From: G965205525 sp965205525
GTDB lineage: Bacteria > Pseudomonadota > Gammaproteobacteria > JABABF01
DNA length: 64,000 nt
Direction: 5' to 3'
NCBI GenBank assembly: GCA_965205525.1
Contig: OZ242171.1
Coordinates: forward strand, 310,001-374,000
Below are positions 53,188 through 61,320 of the stretch, one piece after another; position 1 is the first letter of the stretch; each line of letters starts with the position of its first letter. The notes beneath the pieces were generated by a model. That model was not told the DNA's origin, ran no database searches, and saw only the letters and a program-made list of their open reading frames with translations. The position numbers and the translations under genes were made by a program.

Positions 53188-56100
53188 ATGTCTCTCTCAG
53201 GTGGAGCATCTGACAAACTCGGGAATCGGTACGAAATCTGGTGGACGGTTTTGCAGCTTGTTCGGCTGCTTAATCAGAAAGATAAAAGTATCCGAATTGA
53301 GGATCCAACTGTAGAGAAAGCTGAATTTGTGATCAGCGCTGGAGACAGAGAAGAGTTTCATCAGGTGAAGCGGAGCCATCCGAATGGTAAGTGGAGCCTT
53401 TCCGTTCTCGGAGGTCCTAAGCATCGGCTGTTACAGGCGATATTCAAGGTGCTCTCCGGAAACAATGCACGATTCATATTCGTATCTGGCAGCGATGCTC
53501 CAGAGCTAAAGGAGCTAGCCGAGCGGGCTGACAGTGCACAGAATCTGCAGGAATTCCAGGACACGTTTCTGAACGCAAAGGTCCAGTGTAAAGCGTTTCA
53601 GAAACTCAAGGCCTACTGGGAAAATACGGATACAGCTTCAGCTTATGAGATGCTCCAACGCATCGAGGTTCGCACCATGGATGAGAAAGGCATCAAGGAG
53701 CTTGTTCATAAGGAGATACAAGCACTCTTCCTCTGCAATCCAGTTAGCGTTTGTGACACACTTCGCAGCTTAGCTCTAGACTCAGTTCATAGAGAGCTTT
53801 GCCGAGATGATCTGGTAACAGCATTGAAGGAGAGTGGGTTCACTCTGCCAAACCTTAGTGATGAAGCATCAGTTATATCGGAAGTGACCACACAATTTCT
53901 CCAGGTCACAAAGCAGAAACTCATCCAAGACACTCTGATCAGAAGAGCTGCGACGACAACGATTTTAGAGAAGCTTAAGAGTAGTACGAATAGTTACAAT
54001 TGCGTACTCACTGGCAAGGCAGGAGGAGGAAAGACAGGATGTGTAATAGGATGCGTTGAAGCGTTGCAGAAGGATAGAACTCCGGTCGTCGTGCTCGCAT
54101 TCAGGTTAGATCAATTGAATCCTGCGCCGTCAGCTGCTGAGCTGGGCAAGCGTCTTGGTCTCAAAGGATCACCGGCCTTGGTTCTGGCTGCCGTTGCGAA
54201 AGACAAGTCAAGGGAAGCGGTACTCATCATTGATCAACTGGACACGGTCAGCACAACTTCTGGCCGGAATGCGGATTCCTTTGATGCTGTCAAGGAGCTT
54301 CTTATTGAGGCAAGAGATCTTAGGAAGCGAATTAGGCTTCACGTCATCGTAGTTTGCAGAGAGTTCGATTTGGAGAATGATCACCGTCTGCGCGGCCTGT
54401 TAAGAGAGGAGCACGTCAGAGTTTCGGTAAAAGACTTCACCCTGGAAGAGGTGCAGTCAGTGATTGAGAAGAGTGGATATAGTCCTGAGTTGCTCGAAGA
54501 TCAACAGAAGGCATTGTTGCGCGTTCCGCAGAATCTATCCTTGTTTCTCGACGCAAATTACAGCTCTAAGTCGCAGTCGAAGTTCAGTTCAACAAAAGAA
54601 CTTTTCGACCAATACTGGAAGGAGAAGCGAAGAGCGGTCAACAAGCGAGCTAATCCATCGTCTGATTACTGGAACGACGTCATAGACCTGCTATGTAATG
54701 AGATGACTGCCACCCAGCAACTTTCTGTGCCGAAGGAAAAGTTAAACAGATTTCCCGATGACTACTTGTCTCAGATGGCCTCCGAGGGTGTGCTGTCATT
54801 TGATAAAAATCGCTATGGATTCGGCCACGAAAGTTTTTTCGATTACTGCTTTGCCAGGACTTTCGTAGGGCAAGGGCAATCACTCGTGGAATTTCTGATA
54901 AGATCAGAGCAGCACCTGTCCCTTCGGGCGCAAGTGAGGCAGGTACTTTCTTACGTTCGAGATAATGATCGTAATGAGTACTGCACGGAGCTTCAGTCTC
55001 TGTTGACGCATAAGAAGGTTCGGGCACACATCAAGGATCTATCCCTCGCTTTGGCCTTCTCCGTGCCAGACCCTGACGACAGCGAATGGGCTGTGCTGGA
55101 GCAGTGGATACAATCAGAACTCAAGGCATTTGAGACAGGTCAGAAGTATCCAGACAAATTTGCTTCTCTCGTGTGGCAGCACTTTTCCCTATCACACTCA
55201 TGGTTCCAATTGGCATATCGCAAAAAACTGATAGCCAATTGGCTTGCCTCGGATCATCAGGGGCTCGTAAACGCAGGGGTAAACTATTTGTGTGTTCACC
55301 AGCGTCATGCTGGAGACAAAGTAGCTGAGTTATTGGAGCCCTATGTCGGGAAGGGTGGTCCATGGCCACAGCATCTCTGCTTCATTGTGCAAAGGGCTGA
55401 CCTCAAGCGTAGCCGTTGTTTCTTTGATCTGTTCTTGCGACTCATTGATGATGGGACACTGGACGAGGCGAGAAGACTCACAGCCATGAACAGCACTTTC
55501 TGGAGCATGCTCCATGGGCTGGGGACTGCACAGCCAGAATGGCTGCCAGAAGTCATTGCACACTGGCTGCGCCGCCGAATTGAATTAGTGCAGCAGGTGG
55601 TTCCTTCTGGAGAGACCCCGAATTGGCGTGACCTGTTCCCTCAAGAAAATTTCATCTGGGAAGATTTTCACCAGTCCGCGACAAAGGAAGCTGCTACGTT
55701 CGTTCTTCACGTCGCTCCAGTTTTACTAGAAGCGGCTGATGCGGCCGTTACGGTACAGGATAACCAACTCCCAAGGCACGATAGTATATGGCCTTTCCTC
55801 GTACAAGGCGACCGTCATTCACTGAGGAGTACTTGCCTAGATTCGCTAACCCGAGCACTTGAGGCTCTTGCCAAAACGGAATCAGAAACGCTAACAAAGA
55901 TTCTAGACGAACTTCGTCGTCGTGACACTTACATCTCGAATTACCTTCTTCAGCACTTATACATATCCCGAGCTAAGCACTTCGCTGATGAGGTTGTGGA
56001 GCTTTTTTCTGTGCAACCGTGGCGTTTTTATTGCGGCTACGTGGATAACATATTTTGGGTCACAAAGGAGCTACTTCGGGCAGTGATACCTCATTGTTCC

Positions 56101-57870
56101 TCTGAAAATAGACAGAAACTTGAAGAGCAAATCCTGGGCTTTTCGCCAGATTACGAGCGAAGGGAAGAAGGGCATAAATGGTATGGCTTAGCCTCGTTTG
56201 AATTATTGTCGGCATTTCCACCCGAATTCCGAAGCAAAACCGCGCAGAAATGCTTTGAACAACTAGAACGGAAGTTTGACAAGCCTACTCCGCCGCCAAC
56301 AGGAGTTAGTTCCCATATCATTCGTTCCCCGATTGAAGAACGGTCAGCCCAAAAGATGACTGATGACCAATGGCTGAGAGCCATAGCTAAATATAGTTCG
56401 AATGACCGTCAATACCGTTGGGAAAACCCTGAAAAGGGAGGTGCAATAGAATTTGCCAGAATGTTACGTGAATTTGTGCAGAAAGAACCAGAGCGGTTTG
56501 CGCGTCTGAGCCTAAGATTCCCAGAAGGGGCTCATGTGGATTACATTGACCAGACTCTCGATGGATTGAAGAATGTGGATGTATCCACTGATCTCAAACT
56601 ACAAGTTTGTCGAAAGGCATACTCCGAGTATCGTAATGATTGCGGGAAGACGATAGCCGACTTGCTCGGTGCCGTCAGCGACACTCTTCCTGATGATGCG
56701 GTGCAGATGCTTGACTGGTTGGCAACGCAGCATCCCGATCCTGATCCTGATCCTGATCCTGATAAGGAACTCTGGAGCGTAGAAGCCACGGGTAGTGCCA
56801 ACTATGGCGACGGTGACAGAATTATTTTACATGGCATCAATACAACAAGAGGGCGTGCAGCCAAAGCGATACATAGCCTTATTTCTTGTGAGGCATCGTA
56901 CATTGAGCGCTTTCGCGCTACGGTCGTGCAACTGGTTGCTGACAGGAGCGTAGCGGTTCGAGCGTGCGCGAGTACGACACTCCTTGCGATAGCTCCACAT
57001 GACTGGGATTTCGCGTTGAAGAACTTCTTCCAGCTTATCGAGCCCCAGAACTGCCGTGCTCAATTACTATGGCGACTCAGACGACGAATTCAGCCAATCA
57101 TTAAACTCTTTCCATTCCTCGGCCGGGGTTACGACAGGTTAACTGCGAAAAGTCTGGAACGTGATGACTGCTTGCTGATGACCAGATACGCAGAGAAATT
57201 CATATTTCAGGAGTCAAAAAAATATTTCCCAAGTCTGAGGCCCGTTGTCGAGCGTATGCTTAGATCTCGACTGGCTGGCGCCAGTAATGCCGGGGGGCAG
57301 CTAGCAAGTCTGGCCGCACTACGCGGCGAAAAGGCCGCAAATCTCGTTAGGGAAGCATTGAATGGCCACTCCGCACAGAGACTTGGCGTGGCCCAAATAG
57401 CGTCGCGGCATATCGGGGTTGAACAATATCGTATATGGTCAGAAAAGCACCTCCTGATTTTGTTCAATGATACAGATGTACAAGTGCTCCAAAAAACGGC
57501 AGAGTGCTTCCGATATCTGCATGAACAATCTTTAGCGCCATTCGAGAACTTGATAGTGGCATTCTGCGACAGCGCTGCTTACCAAGAATCATCTTCACAT
57601 ATACTGTCCACGCTTGAGAAATCTTCTTACAGAATCCCCGGTGTCACCTACATTGTATGCAAGAAGTTCCTTGATCGTTTCAGTAATGAAGCAAAGGATA
57701 TCAGCACAAGGCGATCTGGCGATGTGTTCGGTGTAATCGAGCTGCTCTTCAGGACATATCACCAACACAAGACTGATGAGTGGGCGTCTCGATGCCTTGA
57801 CCTAATCGATCGAATGTGTCTTGAGGGTATACACGACATCAAAAGCCATTTGGATGAATACGAGAAGTAA
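53188..57870 (+). CDS. Giant nuclease-like/STAND-like NTPase embedded in the hsd operon
   Basis: Exact family not recognised. The 1560 residues contain, in order: an N-terminal segment (about 1-200) starting SGGASDKLGNRYEIWWTVLQ, with acidic residues at 38 and 46 and Q59-V60-K61, resembling PD-(D/E)xK nucleases of the Cap4/DUF4297 kind; a P-loop NTPase with Walker A GKAGGGKT at 276-283 and Walker B AVLIIDQLD at 344-352; a helical region with DYWNDVIDLL-type helices; and a long alpha-helical C-terminus with HEAT-like units (SVAVRACASTTLLAIA near 1255). A DP repeat lies near 1183. This order fits STAND/Avs-like antiphage sensors. It starts eight bases after hsdS behind AGGAAAGGG and ends 17 bases before hsdR, so it is probably co-transcribed. 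Codon use is A+T-richer than hsdM and hsdR, suggesting separate origin. Function is inferred. Confidence 0.7.
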   Translation: MSLSGGASDKLGNRYEIWWTVLQLVRLLNQKDKSIRIEDPTVEKAEFVISAGDREEFHQVKRSHPNGKWSLSVLGGPKHRLLQAIFKVLSGNNARFIFVSGSDAPELKELAERADSAQNLQEFQDTFLNAKVQCKAFQKLKAYWENTDTASAYEMLQRIEVRTMDEKGIKELVHKEIQALFLCNPVSVCDTLRSLALDSVHRELCRDDLVTALKESGFTLPNLSDEASVISEVTTQFLQVTKQKLIQDTLIRRAATTTILEKLKSSTNSYNCVLTGKAGGGKTGCVIGCVEALQKDRTPVVVLAFRLDQLNPAPSAAELGKRLGLKGSPALVLAAVAKDKSREAVLIIDQLDTVSTTSGRNADSFDAVKELLIEARDLRKRIRLHVIVVCREFDLENDHRLRGLLREEHVRVSVKDFTLEEVQSVIEKSGYSPELLEDQQKALLRVPQNLSLFLDANYSSKSQSKFSSTKELFDQYWKEKRRAVNKRANPSSDYWNDVIDLLCNEMTATQQLSVPKEKLNRFPDDYLSQMASEGVLSFDKNRYGFGHESFFDYCFARTFVGQGQSLVEFLIRSEQHLSLRAQVRQVLSYVRDNDRNEYCTELQSLLTHKKVRAHIKDLSLALAFSVPDPDDSEWAVLEQWIQSELKAFETGQKYPDKFASLVWQHFSLSHSWFQLAYRKKLIANWLASDHQGLVNAGVNYLCVHQRHAGDKVAELLEPYVGKGGPWPQHLCFIVQRADLKRSRCFFDLFLRLIDDGTLDEARRLTAMNSTFWSMLHGLGTAQPEWLPEVIAHWLRRRIELVQQVVPSGETPNWRDLFPQENFIWEDFHQSATKEAATFVLHVAPVLLEAADAAVTVQDNQLPRHDSIWPFLVQGDRHSLRSTCLDSLTRALEALAKTESETLTKILDELRRRDTYISNYLLQHLYISRAKHFADEVVELFSVQPWRFYCGYVDNIFWVTKELLRAVIPHCSSENRQKLEEQILGFSPDYERREEGHKWYGLASFELLSAFPPEFRSKTAQKCFEQLERKFDKPTPPPTGVSSHIIRSPIEERSAQKMTDDQWLRAIAKYSSNDRQYRWENPEKGGAIEFARMLREFVQKEPERFARLSLRFPEGAHVDYIDQTLDGLKNVDVSTDLKLQVCRKAYSEYRNDCGKTIADLLGAVSDTLPDDAVQMLDWLATQHPDPDPDPDPDKELWSVEATGSANYGDGDRIILHGINTTRGRAAKAIHSLISCEASYIERFRATVVQLVADRSVAVRACASTTLLAIAPHDWDFALKNFFQLIEPQNCRAQLLWRLRRRIQPIIKLFPFLGRGYDRLTAKSLERDDCLLMTRYAEKFIFQESKKYFPSLRPVVERMLRSRLAGASNAGGQLASLAALRGEKAANLVREALNGHSAQRLGVAQIASRHIGVEQYRIWSEKHLLILFNDTDVQVLQKTAECFRYLHEQSLAPFENLIVAFCDSAAYQESSSHILSTLEKSSYRIPGVTYIVCKKFLDRFSNEAKDISTRRSGDVFGVIELLFRTYHQHKTDEWASRCLDLIDRMCLEGIHDIKSHLDEYEK
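56737..56760 (+). repeat. In-frame GATCCT hexanucleotide repeat
   Basis: Four perfect GATCCT copies encode Asp-Pro repeats near residue 1183 of the large NTPase, between helical domains. Slippage would change hinge length without frameshift. Confidence 0.8.
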
Positions 57871-57887
57871 TCCGCTGCCTACGAGCC

Positions 57888-60782
57888 ATGCCCACCCCCT
57901 CTGAACACAAAACCGTCCAAGCCCGGATCCTCGCCTACGCCGAGGCCATCGGTTGGACTGTCGTGTCCCGTAAGGAAGCGGAGAAGCGGCGTGGGAGCGC
58001 TGCAATTGGGGATGGCAGTTTGTTTTTTGATGACCTGCTTGACGCCAAAGTACGAAAATTCAATCCGCGCTACGCCGAGGACAAGGGCGCGCTGCTCGAG
58101 CGGTTCCGCCAGTTTGATACTGACGTCTATGGCAATCGTGACTTCGTTGAGCACTTGCGCAACCGGGGCAAGTTCTTTGACCGCGAGGAGAAGCGTGAGT
58201 ACGACCTGATCCTGATTGATTACGACAACCGGGCGAACAATGTTTACCAAGTCACCGAGGAATGGGCCTTTCACGATGGCCGCTACGGCACGCGGGAGGA
58301 TGTAGTCTTTCTTATCAACGGTATCCCAGTGCTGGTGATTGAATGCAAGAACGCCGATAAGAATGAGGCGATTGCCTTGGGGGTGGACCAGATCCGCCGT
58401 TACCATCGCGAGACACCGGGGCTGTTTGTTCCGCAGCAGATTTTTACCGCCACCGACGCCATCGGGTTTTCCTACGGGGTGAGCTGGAACACGGTGCGGC
58501 GGAACATTTTCAACTGGAAGGATGCGGAGGTCGGCAATCTGGAAGCCAAGGTGAAATCATTCTGCGCTATCCCGCAGGTGCTCGCGTTCCTGAAGGACTA
58601 CATCGTCTTTGCCGAGAAAGACGAGGAGCTGAACAAATACATCCTGCGCCAGCACCAGACCGGCGCGGTGGACGCGACCGTCAGCCGTGCTCTTGATCCT
58701 GAGCGCACCCGCGGTCTCGTCTGGCACACTCAGGGCAGCGGCAAGACCTTCACCATGATCAAGGCAGCGGAGCGGCTGTTTCGCGCGTCCAAGGCGGATA
58801 AGCCGACCGTCCTTTTGATGATTGACCGCAACGAGCTGGAAGACCAGATGCTCAAGAACCTCGCCGCGCTTGGTCTCGGCAACTTGGAACACGCCGACAG
58901 CATTGCCCGGCTCAACCAACTGCTGAAGAACGGCTACCGAGGCATCATCGTGACGATGATCCATAAATTTCGCAACATGCCAGCGAAACTCAATTTGCGT
59001 TCAAATATCTACGTCCTTATTGACGAAGCCCACCGCACCACTGGCAGCGACCTTGGCAATTCCCTCATGGCTGGTCTGCCGAATGCGACCTTTCTCGGCT
59101 TCACCGGCACCCCGGTGGACAAGACCGCCTACGGCAAGGGCACCTTCAAGACCTTCGGCTGCGAGGATGACCAGGGCTACCTGCACAAGTATTCCATCGC
59201 CGACAGTATTAAGGATGGCACCACACTGTCGCTTTACTACCAGCTTGCGTCTAACGAAATGCTCGTCCCGCACGATACGCTGGAGGCGGAGTTCCTCTCT
59301 CTCGCCGAGGCTGAGGGCGTGTCCGACTTTGAGGAGCTGAACAAGGTCCTCGAGCGGGCGGTGAACCTAAAGAATTTCCTCAAGGGCAATGACCGGGTCC
59401 AGAAGGTGGCGCAGTTTGTTGCCAAGCACTATCGCGAGGATGTTGAGCCGCTTGGCTACAAGGCCTTCCTCGTCGGCGTCGACCGCGAAGCCTGCGCTCT
59501 CTACAAGAATGCCCTTGATCAGTTCCTGCCACCTGAGTACTCCGAGGTCGTTTACACCAGCAGCAACAACGATTCCCCCCTGCTGAAGAAATTCCACATC
59601 AGCACGGAGAAGGAGCGGCAGATCCGCAAGAGCTTTGGCAAGGTTGACCAGCAGCCAAATATCCTCATCGTCACCGAAAAACTGCTCACCGGCTTTGATG
59701 CGCCCGTGCTCTACGCTATGTATCTTGACAAGCCGATGCGCGACCACACCCTGCTCCAAGCCATCGCCCGGGTGAACCGCCCCTACGAGAACGAAGAGCG
59801 GGAGATGGTGAAGCCCCACGGCTTCGTTTTAGATTTCGTCGGCATCTTTGACAAACTGGAAAAGGCGCTGGCCTTTGACAGCGAAGAGGTCAATGCCATC
59901 GTCAAGGACATCAAACTGCTGAAAGAGCTCTTCAAAAGCAAGATGGAGACCAAGGCTCCGGAGTATCTGGGGTTGATCGAGCGAGAATTCGACGACAAGG
60001 ATGTGGACAACCTGATTGAGCACTTCCGCGATCCCGAGCGAAGGAAGGAGCTCTTCAAGGAATACAGGGAAATCGAGATGTTCTACGAGATCATCTCGCC
60101 AGACGCTTTCCTCCAACCCTTCATCGATGACTACCGCACGCTGGCGGCCATTTATGATGTGGTGCGCAAGGCCTACACGGAAACGGTCATGGTGGATCGC
60201 GATTTTCAGCGCAAGACTGCCCTGCTGGTGCAGGAACAGGTCGGAAGCTACGACATTGCACGCGTGGACGATTTGGTTGAAATCAACGCGGCGACGATTG
60301 AGCTGATCAAAAAGAAAAAGGGCGACGACGGAACCAAGGTGATCAATCTCATCAAGAGCATTGAGAAAATCGCCGAGGAATCGAGCGACGATCTTTTCCT
60401 GATTGCCATGGCTGAACGCGCGCGAGCGATCCAGGAAGATTTTGAAAGCCGCCAAATCAGCACCGCCGATGCCTTGGCAGAATTGCAGAAAGAAATCGAG
60501 AAGAATGAAGCCCGGAAAAAGGAGCAGGGGGACAAGGGTTTCGACAAGCTGACTGATTTCATCTACCGGAGCCTGTCTGACGCGAAGGTGGCAAACGCCG
60601 AAGCTGTAAGCCGTGAGATCAGCGAAGCCTTCGCCGATTTCCCGAACTGGAAGGTCAGCGAGAAAGACCAGCGAAGGCTGCGCCTAAGGGTCACCTTCGC
60701 GATCTTGGACAAGTTCGACGACCCCGAAGAAGGCACCGCTTGGATAAACGAACTATTCACGCTGCTGGAAAAGGCGAACTAG
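57888..60782 (+). CDS. hsdR: Type I restriction enzyme endonuclease/translocase subunit HsdR
   Basis: ATP-driven translocase and nuclease of the type I system. The 964 residues have an N-terminal PD-(D/E)xK nuclease with Asp139 in EDVVFLINGIPVLVIECKN and Glu152-Cys-Lys154; helicase motif I HTQGSGKTF at 280-288; motif II DEAH at 379-382; GFTGTPVD; and LLTGFDAPVLYAMYLDKP, motif V-VI region. The C-terminal helical part contacts HsdM. All key residues appear intact, so the R-M system looks functional. The metallopeptidase gene follows after 10 bases. Confidence 0.96.
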   Translation: MPTPSEHKTVQARILAYAEAIGWTVVSRKEAEKRRGSAAIGDGSLFFDDLLDAKVRKFNPRYAEDKGALLERFRQFDTDVYGNRDFVEHLRNRGKFFDREEKREYDLILIDYDNRANNVYQVTEEWAFHDGRYGTREDVVFLINGIPVLVIECKNADKNEAIALGVDQIRRYHRETPGLFVPQQIFTATDAIGFSYGVSWNTVRRNIFNWKDAEVGNLEAKVKSFCAIPQVLAFLKDYIVFAEKDEELNKYILRQHQTGAVDATVSRALDPERTRGLVWHTQGSGKTFTMIKAAERLFRASKADKPTVLLMIDRNELEDQMLKNLAALGLGNLEHADSIARLNQLLKNGYRGIIVTMIHKFRNMPAKLNLRSNIYVLIDEAHRTTGSDLGNSLMAGLPNATFLGFTGTPVDKTAYGKGTFKTFGCEDDQGYLHKYSIADSIKDGTTLSLYYQLASNEMLVPHDTLEAEFLSLAEAEGVSDFEELNKVLERAVNLKNFLKGNDRVQKVAQFVAKHYREDVEPLGYKAFLVGVDREACALYKNALDQFLPPEYSEVVYTSSNNDSPLLKKFHISTEKERQIRKSFGKVDQQPNILIVTEKLLTGFDAPVLYAMYLDKPMRDHTLLQAIARVNRPYENEEREMVKPHGFVLDFVGIFDKLEKALAFDSEEVNAIVKDIKLLKELFKSKMETKAPEYLGLIEREFDDKDVDNLIEHFRDPERRKELFKEYREIEMFYEIISPDAFLQPFIDDYRTLAAIYDVVRKAYTETVMVDRDFQRKTALLVQEQVGSYDIARVDDLVEINAATIELIKKKKGDDGTKVINLIKSIEKIAEESSDDLFLIAMAERARAIQEDFESRQISTADALAELQKEIEKNEARKKEQGDKGFDKLTDFIYRSLSDAKVANAEAVSREISEAFADFPNWKVSEKDQRRLRLRVTFAILDKFDDPEEGTAWINELFTLLEKAN

Positions 60783-60792
60783 GGTTGAAGGC

Positions 60793-61155
60793 ATGAAACC
60801 GGACCGGCAAAAACAGGTATTCAAGCAGCGCGTCCGCGAATGGGCCGACAAACTTGATGTTGACATCAAGTGGCTGGGCGTGCGCCCCATGCGCAACAAG
60901 TGGGCATCCTGTTCAACCAACGGCCACCTGAGCTTCAATGTCGAGCTGATGGAGATGGACAGGGCGCTTTGGGATTACGTGATCGTCCATGAGCTCCTGC
61001 ACTTCTTCGTGCCCAATCACGGCAAGCTCTGGCAGAGCCTGATGAGAGTTCATTTGGGGGACTATGAGGTCAGCGAGAGCAGGCTGAATCAACAGTCGAA
61101 GAATACTGCTGTTCCTAGATATCCTCCAAAACCATCTTCGCAGACGGCGAATTGA
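60793..61155 (+). CDS. YgjP/SprT-like zinc metallopeptidase of the R-M operon
   Basis: A 120-residue protein with WASCSTNGHLSFNVEL and the zinc motif VIVHELLHFFVPNHGKLW (His66, Glu67, His70, His76), as in YgjP/DUF45 proteins. Only the C-terminal catalytic half of the roughly 230-residue YgjP is present. Short forms like this often accompany type I R-M genes; their role is unclear, possibly turnover of a restriction subunit. GGTTGAAGGC precedes its ATG. It is the last gene of the island operon. Confidence 0.85.
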   Translation: MKPDRQKQVFKQRVREWADKLDVDIKWLGVRPMRNKWASCSTNGHLSFNVELMEMDRALWDYVIVHELLHFFVPNHGKLWQSLMRVHLGDYEVSESRLNQQSKNTAVPRYPPKPSSQTAN

Positions 61156-61165
61156 GCCCTGAAGC

Positions 61166-61190
61166 AGCTGTCAAGGAATCCTTGACAGCT
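61166..61190. other. 25-bp near-perfect palindrome at the right end of the island
   Basis: AGCTGTCAAGGA-A-TCCTTGACAGCT: two 12-base arms around one base, 10 bases after the metallopeptidase stop and 40 before the right repeat. It lacks a T run, so a terminator role is uncertain. It could be a protein-binding or recombination site. An open frame of about 50 codons with no recognisable product crosses it and the right repeat. Confidence 0.6.
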
Positions 61191-61230
61191 CAAATCGAGT
61201 GGAAACGCAAGGTTCAGCGCACTCTGCAGC

Positions 61231-61265
61231 TCCATGCTATCCTGTCGCTGTTATTGCAGCAGCGC
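61231..61265 (+). repeat. Right 35-bp direct repeat of the island
   Basis: Identical to 50139-50173. Here it lies 55 bases before the dehydratase gene. ATTGCAG inside it pairs with CTGCAAT at 61283-61289, giving a weak inverted repeat across the border. Confidence 0.9.
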
Positions 61266-61320
61266 AGCGGCGGCGGCGGATTCTGCAATAATTTTTGTGG
61301 TTTGCACTGAGGGAACGCCG

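Larger units (their letters stand above)
50139..61265 (+). mobile_element. Defence island (type I R-M plus STAND-like protein) between 35-bp direct repeats
   Basis: An 11.1-kb block carrying hsdM, hsdS, a 1560-residue nuclease/NTPase protein, hsdR and a metallopeptidase, all on the plus strand and closely spaced. It is bounded by perfect 35-bp direct repeats at 50139-50173 and 61231-61265. It separates dtd from the dehydratase gene at 61321. Base composition is uneven: the hsdS target domains and the large gene are clearly more A+T-rich than the host genes. No integrase or transposase is inside, so how it moved is unknown. Confidence 0.7.

Noticed and set aside
50139..61265. Integrase or transposase responsible for the island
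   Set aside because: Every ORF in the island was checked; none shows tyrosine or serine recombinase or DDE motifs.
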